Made by a program: the position numbers and the translations under genes. The notes beneath the pieces are model-generated. The model was not told the origin of the DNA. It did no database searches and saw only the letters and a program-made list of their open reading frames with translations. From Elusimicrobiota bacterium (GTDB lineage Bacteria > Elusimicrobiota > UBA5214 > JBBAAG01): 24,119 nt of DNA. Numbering within the stretch: position 1 is the first letter of the stretch; each line of letters begins with the position of its first letter. This document shows positions 17,427 through 24,119 of the stretch, one piece after another. The DNA is taken from NCBI GenBank assembly GCA_041658405.1, contig JBBAAG010000048.1, positions 1 through 24,119 of the forward strand. Reading direction: 5' to 3'.

Positions 17427-19436
17427 ATGAACACCCGCGGGCGGTTGTTGTACAAAATGTTGGGATTTTTCTTGGCGCTTGCGTTGGTACCGTTGTTGTT
17501 TACACGGTTACAGTTGGTAAGTGTATCAAAAAAATCGATGAAGCAGGACAGTTTGGCGTTACAAAACGGTATTGCGCAGCGCGCAAGCGGGAATGTTCTT
17601 GAGTATATCGCCAATATAAAAAATATGTTGTTCGTTATCCAGGGTTCTGATGCGTTTATGTCAATGTCGCCGGGATTGCATAAGCAGATGTATTACGGCC
17701 TTGCGGAGTCATACCCGTTATTTATGGAAATAGTTACTGTATCAAAGGACGGGAGGGAGCTCTCAAGATTTACACGCGGCGGGGGAGAGAATATTACCCG
17801 TGAATACAGGCAGATTATAAGGGAAGTTGAGGAAAAAGGTGAGTATATAAGTAAGGTAAGGTTCACGGCGGAAGGGTATCCCGTAGTAGCTATTGCTGTT
17901 ACTATCGGGGATTATCCTGATAATAAAGGGATGATTTTTACGGAAGTTAACCTTATAAGCCTGGGGTTACAGGTGTTTAAGGATATTAAGATCGGGAAAC
18001 AGGGATTTGCGTATCTTATAGATGAGAACGGCGCGTTGATTGCCCGAAGCGATATCGCTGATACACAGGATTTTGTGTCACGTAAGGATGATTTCCGGCA
18101 GTCGCCTATTGTGAAACTTATTCTTGATAAGAACAAGCCGCAACAAAAAAATGTGTTCCAGCTGCTCGGTGAGGGGATGGATGCAAGCGGAAGAAAAAAT
18201 GAGGGCGGTGAATTTGTTGATCCTAAAACCAGGAAGAGGTTGTTAGGGAGTTATGCTGAAGTGAAAAGTGAATTTGCGGGGTTACCCTGGTGGGTGGTGG
18301 TGCAACAGCCAATAAGTGAAGCGTATGCTACAGCTAATAAGATGGAAACCAGGATTAATATATACATGCTGATTGTTATGATTATAACCGTAGTACTGGG
18401 TTTTATTTTTACAAGATACCTTGTGGATCCTATAAAGTTACTGCAAAAAGAAAGTGAGAAACTTAAGAAAGGTGACTTCAACGTTCTTGTGTCCGTTAAT
18501 ACTAATGATGAAATCAGTGAGCTTGCGGATACGTTTACTCAGATGGCGAAGTCGTTGAAAGACAGGACGGGGCAGTTACAGAACGCTAAGAAAGAGCTGG
18601 AACATCTTAATAAAGACCTTGATCATCTTAATAAGAACCTTGAACATCTGGTGGATGAACGAACTAAGCAGTTGAGGGAAGCACAGGAGGAGTTGGTTAA
18701 ACGTGAACGCCTCGCAGCTGTCGGGCAGATGGCTAATATTATCGGGCATGAAATACGTAATCCATTGAGTATTATTAATAATTCAGCATATTATATTAAA
18801 ACTAAACTCGTGAAGCTTGAAGGGCAGATGGATGAAAAGGTTGTTAAGCATATCGGTATTATTGAGAAAGAAATTGAGAATTCAAATAAAATTATTAATG
18901 ATCTCCTGGGATTTTCGCGGACCCGTGAGTTAAAAGCGGTATATATGAACGCTAATGAAATATTTGATGAGATCGCGCTTGTGTTACCGGTCCCGGCTAA
19001 TGTAAAACTCGTACAAAATCTTGACCCTAATCTCTCCATGACGATGATTGACCGTGATGAAATGCGGCAGGTGTTACTCAACCTCATTGGTAATGGTATA
19101 CAGGCAATGGAGAACGGCGGGACTGTTACAACATCAACTATGGTTGTCACTGACAAAGCGTACCTGAAGACGTTTACGGATAAACCCGCGGCGATTAGGT
19201 TGGAAGTTACGGATACCGGCAGCGGTATACCTCCGGATATTCTTGAAAAAATATTTCAGCCGTTTTTTACTACTAAGAGCAAAGGTACGGGTTTAGGCCT
19301 TGCTGTTGTGCAGCGGGTGACTGACCGGCATAAAGGAAAACTTGAAGTAAAATCTGTTGTCGGTCAGGGGACGAGTTTCTTTATGTTTATCCCTGTTACC
19401 GATCATATACCCGTACAACCACCCCAGCAGGGGTAG
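17427..19436 (+). CDS. Membrane sensor histidine kinase (Cache-like, HAMP, HisKA, HATPase)
   Basis: 669 residues. Transmembrane helix 1 (about 11-30) and helix 2 (about 311-330) enclose a periplasmic domain of about 280 residues that looks like a double Cache sensor (FMEIVTVSKDGRE near 99-111, GFAYLIDENGALIAR 193-207). HAMP follows (331-380), then a coiled coil with three near-identical heptads (391-411), HisKA with GHEIRNPL (His441), and HATPase with N-box Asn552/Asn556, DTGSG (596-600) and GTGLGLA (620-626). The H-box and FFTTK motif recall NtrB/AtoS-type kinases. GGAGGAG lies 8 bases before the ATG. It is 28 bases after the surface-protein genes, so it probably shares their transcript and may sense the cell-surface state or an external ligand. 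No response regulator is adjacent on this transcript. Confidence 0.93.
   Translation: MNTRGRLLYKMLGFFLALALVPLLFTRLQLVSVSKKSMKQDSLALQNGIAQRASGNVLEYIANIKNMLFVIQGSDAFMSMSPGLHKQMYYGLAESYPLFMEIVTVSKDGRELSRFTRGGGENITREYRQIIREVEEKGEYISKVRFTAEGYPVVAIAVTIGDYPDNKGMIFTEVNLISLGLQVFKDIKIGKQGFAYLIDENGALIARSDIADTQDFVSRKDDFRQSPIVKLILDKNKPQQKNVFQLLGEGMDASGRKNEGGEFVDPKTRKRLLGSYAEVKSEFAGLPWWVVVQQPISEAYATANKMETRINIYMLIVMIITVVLGFIFTRYLVDPIKLLQKESEKLKKGDFNVLVSVNTNDEISELADTFTQMAKSLKDRTGQLQNAKKELEHLNKDLDHLNKNLEHLVDERTKQLREAQEELVKRERLAAVGQMANIIGHEIRNPLSIINNSAYYIKTKLVKLEGQMDEKVVKHIGIIEKEIENSNKIINDLLGFSRTRELKAVYMNANEIFDEIALVLPVPANVKLVQNLDPNLSMTMIDRDEMRQVLLNLIGNGIQAMENGGTVTTSTMVVTDKAYLKTFTDKPAAIRLEVTDTGSGIPPDILEKIFQPFFTTKSKGTGLGLAVVQRVTDRHKGKLEVKSVVGQGTSFFMFIPVTDHIPVQPPQQG
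18597..18659 (+). repeat. Three 21-bp in-frame tandem repeats in the kinase coiled coil
   Basis: Units at 18597-18617, 18618-18638 and 18639-18659 encode LEHLNKD, LDHLNKN and LEHLVDE. The first two are also very close at DNA level. Each unit is exactly one heptad, so copy-number change would lengthen the signalling helix without disturbing the coiled-coil phase. Confidence 0.75.
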
Positions 19437-19443
19437 GGGTTGT
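19415..19443 (+). terminator. GC-rich hairpin at the end of the surface operon
   Basis: ACAACC pairs with GGTTGT, and inside it ACCCC pairs with GGGGT around an AGCA loop; three bases bulge on the 3' side. It covers the stop codon of the kinase gene. No T-run follows, so it may be a Rho-independent-like pause, an mRNA 3' stabiliser, or chance. Confidence 0.35.
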
Positions 19444-19498
19444 ATAGTAACCGTTTGGATATTATTAACAAAATATTTTATGAGTAAGGACAAAAAAA

Positions 19499-20923
19499 AT
19501 GGATAACAATGTTATTGAATTAGGGAATAGGTTGGAACTGTTCATTGATAATTTTATTGTAGAAAACCATAACGGTACGGCGTTGAAGTTGCATACGCCT
19601 GTGGTTAAAGAAAAAGTTGTTGAGTTTAACTCGCCATGGGACGGGCCGCATAGTACCTATGTAACTATTTTCGAGGATAAACCCGCAGGGGTATACCGTA
19701 TGTACTACCGTGGCGGGCCGTTAGATATCAAGGCGTTGGAAGGAACGACGTATGCAAAGTTTTATCAGGGCGTACCGGACCGGCAAAGGTCAATTGAAGT
19801 AACATGTTATGCTGAGAGTAAAGATGGGATTCACTGGGTCAAACCTAACCTCGGGCTGTTTGAGTTTGAAGGAAGTAAGAATAATAATATTGTGTATATG
19901 GGCCAACCGTCAACAAATTTTGTGCCGTTTATCGATACAAATCCTGTGGTTAAAGACGGGCAACGGTATAAAGCAGTTGCCGGGGGTCGGGGGTTGTACG
20001 CGTACTGTTCTTCTGACGGGTTGAATTGGGAAAGAATATGGCCTGAACCCGTTGTGCTATTAAGGCTTGAAAAACTTGGATTTATACCAGATAAAAAATG
20101 TGGCGGGTTTGATTCCCAAAATGTTGCGTTCTACGATTCCACACGGGGATGTTATGTTTGTTATTACCGCGTGAATATTGATGGGTTTAGGTATATCGTA
20201 AGGTCAATGTCTTCTGATTTTCTTAACTGGTCAGATCCTGTAATGCTGGACTACGGTGATACTGAAAAAGAACAGTTTTATACCAACGCTATAACGCCGT
20301 ATCCGCGGGCGCCGCATATACTGCTTGCGTTCCCGAAACGGTTTCATTCAACAAGAAAGTATGTCACGGAACATAAGGTCGTAGGTGTGTCCGACGGGGT
20401 GTTTATGTCCAGCCGTGACGGGGTGAGGTTCGACCGCGGGTTTATGGAAGCGTTCTTCCGTCCTGGCCGGGATCGTTCCAACTGGACCGACCGTAATAAT
20501 ATGGCAGCATTCGGGGTGTTGCAACTTCAGCCGGATGAGGTGTCGGTGTTTTATACCCAGCATTATCGTCATGCAACGAATTGTCTTGTCCGTACAACTG
20601 TGCGGGCTGACGGGTTTGTGTCTGTCAACGCACCACATGCAGGCGGGGAGTTAGTGACAAAACCGCTGAAGTTTACCGGTGATAAGTTGGTGATAAACTA
20701 TGCGACATCGGCTGTGGGATATATTAAAATTGAGTTACAGGATGAAAACGGTAACGCGATTCCAAACTATACGCTGGATGATGCTACAGAACTTTATGGC
20801 GACGATATCGAGTGTGTATACACCTGGAAATCCGGCTCATCTGTCGCAGTACTCGCAGGAAAGCCTGTCCGTCTGCGGATCGTCATGAAAGACGCTGATT
20901 TGTATTCTATCAGACTTAGTTGA
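19499..20923 (+). CDS. Glycosidase-like protein (probable five-bladed propeller plus beta-sandwich)
   Basis: 474 residues, no signal peptide, so probably cytoplasmic. It matches my recollection of a conserved, mostly unnamed family common in Planctomycetes: LFIDNFIVE (14-22), PWDGPHSTYVTIF (46-58), YRMYYRG (66-72), CYAESKDGIHW (103-113), FDSQNVAFYD (204-213), YTNAITPYPRAPH (261-273) and GELVTKPL (383-390). The S-x-DG-x-x-W/F repeats (108, 172, 305) are typical of GH32/GH43-type propellers, and acidic residues at FIDN and FDSQN recall their catalytic blades. Residues from about 370 look like a beta-sandwich. Sugar hydrolysis is an inference; the substrate is unknown. AAGGA lies 8 bases before the ATG. 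A sugar kinase follows 12 bases downstream. Confidence 0.75.
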   Translation: MDNNVIELGNRLELFIDNFIVENHNGTALKLHTPVVKEKVVEFNSPWDGPHSTYVTIFEDKPAGVYRMYYRGGPLDIKALEGTTYAKFYQGVPDRQRSIEVTCYAESKDGIHWVKPNLGLFEFEGSKNNNIVYMGQPSTNFVPFIDTNPVVKDGQRYKAVAGGRGLYAYCSSDGLNWERIWPEPVVLLRLEKLGFIPDKKCGGFDSQNVAFYDSTRGCYVCYYRVNIDGFRYIVRSMSSDFLNWSDPVMLDYGDTEKEQFYTNAITPYPRAPHILLAFPKRFHSTRKYVTEHKVVGVSDGVFMSSRDGVRFDRGFMEAFFRPGRDRSNWTDRNNMAAFGVLQLQPDEVSVFYTQHYRHATNCLVRTTVRADGFVSVNAPHAGGELVTKPLKFTGDKLVINYATSAVGYIKIELQDENGNAIPNYTLDDATELYGDDIECVYTWKSGSSVAVLAGKPVRLRIVMKDADLYSIRLS

Positions 20924-20935
20924 TAAAGTAATGCT

Positions 20936-21820
20936 ATGAAATCACTTGGTTTTGGTGAAGTTTTATGGGATGTTATTAAAGGACGGGCGTATTTAGGCGG
21001 TGCCCCGTTTAACCTCTCAGCGCATCTTTCAAAGTTGGGGAGCGAGTCATATATTATCTCCCGGGTGGGTAATGACAAAAGAGGTAAAAGTGTTTTATCA
21101 GCGGTAAAACGGTTAAAAGTTAATTCGTCACTGATACAGGTTGATACCAGTCATCCTACCGGAACTGTAGATGTGTACTTATCTTCTAGTGGGCAGCCGG
21201 AGTATACTATCAATACCAATGTTGCTTATGATTTTATTGAGCTCAAGCCTGAACTAGTAAGAAAAATTGAGTCTGTTGCATTTGATGTTTTTTGTTTCGG
21301 TACGCTTGCACAGCGTGCGGAAGTCAGCCAGGGTACATTGTATAAATTATTAAGGATTGTAAATAGTAAACATGTTTTCTACGACGTTAATCTCCGGAAA
21401 AAGTGTTATTCAAAACAAACGGTTATAGATTCATTACATTATGCAAACATTATGAAACTAAATGACGTAGAAACTAAAGTGTTATCAGCCCTGCTTTATA
21501 AAAAAAGTTTTAGTAATAAGGAGTTTGCTTTAAAAATAATGAATGATTATGCTGTGAAAGTTGTTTGTATAACAAAAGGCGAAGACGGGTGCGCTGTCGG
21601 TTACAAAAATGTGTATTGTGAGATACCGGGTATAAAAACCAGGGTTAAAGACGCGGTTGGGGCTGGTGATGCTTTCAGTGCAGGGTTTTTATCAAAATAT
21701 TGCCGCGGGTATGATCCTTTTGAATCCGCAGTATTTGCTAATAAAATCGGGGCGTATGTAGCTTCAAAAACGGGTGCTATTCCCAGGTACGGGGAAAAAA
21801 TTGTAACAGGATGGGGTTAA
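20936..21820 (+). CDS. PfkB-family carbohydrate kinase (fructokinase-like)
   Basis: 294 residues, the usual length. It carries PfkB signature 1 around GGAPFNLSAHLSKLG (21-35) and signature 2 DAVGAGDAFSAGFL (239-252), with the catalytic base Asp245 in GAGD. DVNLR (150-154) and the GGAPFN form are those of fructokinases, so ATP-dependent phosphorylation of fructose or a similar sugar is the best guess; other PfkB sugars cannot be excluded. It lies 12 bases after the glycosidase-like gene with only a weak ribosome binding site, so the two are probably coupled: one frees a sugar, the other phosphorylates it. The gene ends convergently with the next one, with 39 bases between and no clear terminator. 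Confidence 0.88.
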   Translation: MKSLGFGEVLWDVIKGRAYLGGAPFNLSAHLSKLGSESYIISRVGNDKRGKSVLSAVKRLKVNSSLIQVDTSHPTGTVDVYLSSSGQPEYTINTNVAYDFIELKPELVRKIESVAFDVFCFGTLAQRAEVSQGTLYKLLRIVNSKHVFYDVNLRKKCYSKQTVIDSLHYANIMKLNDVETKVLSALLYKKSFSNKEFALKIMNDYAVKVVCITKGEDGCAVGYKNVYCEIPGIKTRVKDAVGAGDAFSAGFLSKYCRGYDPFESAVFANKIGAYVASKTGAIPRYGEKIVTGWG

Positions 21821-21859
21821 GTGAAACCGCTGTGTACCCGGTAAATGATTAAACAGGCA

Positions 21860-22561
21860 CTACCTTTTCAAAAGTAGAGTTTCTATCTTTACTATAATCA
21901 CTGATAGTTGTTCAACTAAAGGTTTGATGATTCTGGGATTTTTGTCTTTCCCTGCAGATTCAAGTTTAATGCCGAGTTGCGAAATTTGTTCGATTCCGAA
22001 CATTGTGCCGCTGCCACGTAAATTATGGCCAATCCGCTGAATAGTGGCATAATCGCCGGTTTCCAGGGATTGTTTCAGGAGTTCAAGGTCTTTGTTTTTT
22101 TCTTGGATAAAAAAGGGAATTAATTCTTTAACCTGAGCATCAGTGTTATTGATCACTGTTTCAATATCTTTGTTGTTTGGTGTATCACCATGGGTATCTC
22201 TGGTTAGTAATTGTCCTATTTTAGTCAGTAATTCAGCAGGGCTATAGGGTTTAATAACAAAATCATCAGCGCCGATATTCAACGCTTTATCTTTGATATC
22301 TTCCGCGGATGCGCTTAATACTATAACAGGTATATGTTTTAATTCATTGTTGTTTTTGAGTAATCTGCAGACCTCCGCACCGCTTAACTCCGGTAAGTTG
22401 AGGTCAAGTAGGATCAGGTTCGGATGTGCTGTACTTGCGAGTTCCAACCCTTTTACGCCATCGTTGGCAGTGATAACCTCGTACCCGGCTTTTGATAGCC
22501 TGATTGTTGCAACTTTAAGAATATTCGGTTCATCATCAATAATTAGTATCTTTATTGACAT
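21860..22561 (-). CDS. Receiver + HPt phosphorelay protein
   Basis: 233 residues on the minus strand, the only gene in that direction. Residues 1-120 are a complete receiver (Asp9/Asp10, phospho-acceptor Asp53, Ser84 at the switch position, Lys104). A short linker leads to an HPt domain (about 137-230) with the classic GHNLRGSGTMFG motif and His179. The protein can thus accept phosphate on Asp and carry another on His, as an intermediate in a multistep relay. No kinase domain is present, so it depends on other kinases; the triple-receiver kinase at 6140 is a nearby candidate. A GGAG lies 12 bases before the ATG. It diverges from the MscS-ParB gene. Confidence 0.93.
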   Translation of the reverse strand: MSIKILIIDDEPNILKVATIRLSKAGYEVITANDGVKGLELASTAHPNLILLDLNLPELSGAEVCRLLKNNNELKHIPVIVLSASAEDIKDKALNIGADDFVIKPYSPAELLTKIGQLLTRDTHGDTPNNKDIETVINNTDAQVKELIPFFIQEKNKDLELLKQSLETGDYATIQRIGHNLRGSGTMFGIEQISQLGIKLESAGKDKNPRIIKPLVEQLSVIIVKIETLLLKR

Positions 22562-22664
22562 ATTATTTCATTTCTCCTGTCCGCTAACCTGCAAATATTT
22601 TGTCTTTATCATAAGCTGATGATATTGAAATACTGTCTTTTTCGGTGAACTTAACTGCGTTATC

Positions 22665-22678
22665 GTATAATTATATAC
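22665..22678. promoter_or_regulatory. AT-rich near-palindrome in the divergent intergenic region
   Basis: GTATAATTATATAC contains the palindrome TATAATTATA and a perfect -10 hexamer on each strand. It could be part of the promoter for the minus-strand receiver-HPt gene, though no good -35 is visible at the right distance. Confidence 0.3.
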
Positions 22679-22759
22679 ACAAATTATGGTTTTTCCTATA
22701 TTTATAAAAAACAAAGTGGATGCTTCATATAATCTGTGTAAGAAAGGTTGTTAACATTA

Positions 22760-22787
22760 TTGACTTATTGAATATGAATGATAAAAT
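22760..22787 (+). promoter_or_regulatory. Probable sigma-70-type promoter of the MscS-ParB gene
   Basis: TTGACT (22760-22765) and TAAAAT (22782-22787) are separated by 16 bases, each matching the consensus at five of six positions. The predicted transcript start near 22795 would leave a leader of about 40-50 bases. This is the best-looking promoter in the window. Confidence 0.55.
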
Positions 22788-22833
22788 AATAGTGCAGTAG
22801 AAAATGTGAATTTGGTAGTTTAATGAAAGGATA

Positions 22834-24084
22834 GTGTGTAAATATATGGTTAATCGTGATGCCAAGATGAATAAACAAATATTTTTTGGGTTGGTATTGT
22901 GGTCAATACTTGCAGCGATAGCGTACTTTTTGAATAATTATTTCAATGGTAAACCTGTAATCAGCACTAATTATTCAATGTTTAAACTTATAGGTATCAT
23001 TGCGGTAATATTTTTGATTGCCGATATCTTAAGAATAGCTACCTACTGGTTAATGACACGTCAGCATAAGCCTCAGGCTGAAGGTTCAATGATCGGGCAG
23101 ATGTATCAGTTACTGGCGATACTGTTAAGCATCCTCGCTATAGCGGATAGTTTAGGGAAACTTACGGCGTTCGGGACGTTTCTTTCATTATTCGGGGGGA
23201 TGTTGTTAGGATGGTCACTACAGGCGCCGGTAAGCGGGTTCGCTGCATGGGTGTTGGTCTCACTTAAGCGTCCTATCCGCCCGGGTGATCGCGTACAGTT
23301 CCCAAGCCTCGGCCTTATTGGCGACGTCAAGGGGTTTGATATCATGCATACAACGCTTAATCAGGTGGGGGGTACTGTCGGTAGTGAGGAAGCTGTAGGG
23401 CGCTATATCCTCGTTCCTAACGCTATGCTGTTCAGCCAGGTGATTATTAATTATACCGTTACACAGGAAGCGGCGTATATGCTTGATGAGGTTGTTATAC
23501 GTATAACGTATGATTCAAACTGGGATGTTGCGGAAAAAATATTGGTTGATGCTGCGAGTGAGGTGACCAAGGATATTATTGCTGCGACAGGGAAACAGCC
23601 TTACATACGTTCCGACTGGTATGATTACGGCGTGTACTTGCGGCTGAGGTTCCAAACCAAGGTGATGGAACGTGTGGAAGTGCAGTACAAAATTATGAAA
23701 AAAATATTTGAGGAGATACAGAACGCGCCGTCAGTGGATCTTGCGATACCGTATGTGTATTCTTACCGTGCAGGCGCGGATAAGAAGGATGCGGATGCTG
23801 CAGCGGTTATTTCTGATAAAGAACTTAAGTATATGCGCGAGATTGATATTTCGCATATCCGTCCGACGGTACAAACCGGTGTTGACCAGGAAGAAGTAAA
23901 AAAACTTATCGAAAGTATTACTTCAAAAGGGTTGTTACAGCCTATTATGGTGATCCAGAACCCAAGAGACGGGGTTTATGATATACTGGCCGGTAATCTC
24001 AGGTATGAAGCGTGTAAACAGTTGGGATGGAAAACTATTTCCGCGATTGTGAAACCGCTGGAACCTGAGAAAAACCATCATTAA
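22834..24084 (+). CDS. MscS-family mechanosensitive channel with C-terminal ParB-like domain
   Basis: 416 residues from the GTG at 22834. Transmembrane segments lie near 17-34, 51-72, 88-105 and 112-143; the last is the MscS pore helix, rich in Gly/Ala/Leu and ending in LKRPIRPGDRV (144-154), where E. coli MscS has FRPFRAGEYV. The MscS beta domain includes VPNAMLFSQVIINYT (194-208), followed by the alpha/beta cage (about 214-311). Residues 334-407 then match the ParB N-terminal fold: EIDISHIRP, SITSKGLLQPIMV, YDILAGNLRYEA with the GxxRxxA nucleotide-binding motif (387-393), and ISAIV. Upstream AAAGGA is only 3 bases from the GTG; ATG 22846 or 22867 are alternative starts. An inner-membrane osmotic release valve with a cytoplasmic ligand-binding tail is likely; no ParB-type helix-turn-helix is present. 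Confidence 0.9.
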   Translation: MCKYMVNRDAKMNKQIFFGLVLWSILAAIAYFLNNYFNGKPVISTNYSMFKLIGIIAVIFLIADILRIATYWLMTRQHKPQAEGSMIGQMYQLLAILLSILAIADSLGKLTAFGTFLSLFGGMLLGWSLQAPVSGFAAWVLVSLKRPIRPGDRVQFPSLGLIGDVKGFDIMHTTLNQVGGTVGSEEAVGRYILVPNAMLFSQVIINYTVTQEAAYMLDEVVIRITYDSNWDVAEKILVDAASEVTKDIIAATGKQPYIRSDWYDYGVYLRLRFQTKVMERVEVQYKIMKKIFEEIQNAPSVDLAIPYVYSYRAGADKKDADAAAVISDKELKYMREIDISHIRPTVQTGVDQEEVKKLIESITSKGLLQPIMVIQNPRDGVYDILAGNLRYEACKQLGWKTISAIVKPLEPEKNHH

Positions 24085-24099
24085 ATACATATCTTTAGC

Positions 24100-24119
24100 A
24101 TGAAGAAAGTTCTTGCACA
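24100..24119 (+). CDS. Possible start of a further gene (cut by window end)
   Basis: ATG at 24100 opens MKKVLA, which looks like the start of a signal peptide, 15 bases after the MscS-ParB stop. There is no ribosome binding site and only six codons are visible, so this is tentative. Confidence 0.25.

Noticed and set aside
19440..19468. Promoter TTGTAT-17-TATTAA before the glycosidase-like gene
   Set aside because: Only three of six and four of six matches in an AT-rich stretch; no better than chance.
19480..19506. Eight-codon ORF overlapping the start of the glycosidase-like gene
   Set aside because: It contains that gene's ribosome binding site, has none itself and is too short to call as a leader peptide.
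22751..22756. TTAACA before the MscS-ParB promoter as another 11-bp-phased box
   Set aside because: No related hexamer is found 11 bases to either side, so it does not match the array at 9177-9222.

Overview
The window (about 43% GC by eye) reads as chromosome of a diderm, Gram-negative bacterium. The signs are outer-membrane barrel proteins, an OmpA-type peptidoglycan anchor, signal peptides, and a PorV/PorQ-type protein beside large secreted proteins with FlgD-like Ig C-termini. That mix, plus a fused YidD protein, fits poorly known lineages such as Elusimicrobiota, Omnitrophota or Firestonebacteria. This is an inference from protein style; there is no rRNA or other marker here to prove it. 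No tRNA, rRNA, insertion sequence, CRISPR array or phage gene was seen. All but one of the genes run on the + strand and are tightly packed.

Region 1 (1-6101): the 3' end of a membrane protein with a C-terminal YidD domain; two tandem paralogous phosphohexomutases (GlmM/ManB superfamily); a putative outer-membrane barrel; and a secreted glycoside-hydrolase-like (GHL10) protein. The last four are spaced like an operon. Region 2 (6140-9152): a signalling cluster with a histidine kinase carrying three N-terminal receivers, an OmpR/PhoB-type regulator whose receiver has lost its catalytic residues, and a stand-alone receiver.

Region 3 (9242-19436): a cell-surface operon. It holds a 1718-residue secreted protein (14 kelch repeats, FN3-like domains, calcium-type repeats, FlgD-like C-terminus), a PorV/PorQ-family barrel, a barrel + FlgD/gliding-CTD-like + OmpA fusion, and a membrane histidine kinase with an extracellular Cache-like sensor. 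Four direct repeats with an exact 11-bp period, like a PhoB/PhoP box, lie just upstream. The PhoB-type regulator of region 2 is an obvious candidate to bind them, but this is inference.

Region 4 (19499-21820): a two-gene sugar module, a probable five-bladed-propeller glycosidase-like protein and a PfkB-family (fructokinase-like) kinase. Region 5 (21860-24119): a receiver-HPt phosphorelay protein on the - strand, diverging from an MscS-family channel that carries a ParB N-terminal-like (GxxRxxA) domain at its C-terminus. This channel fusion is the most unusual single gene in the window. The window ends just inside a possible next gene.
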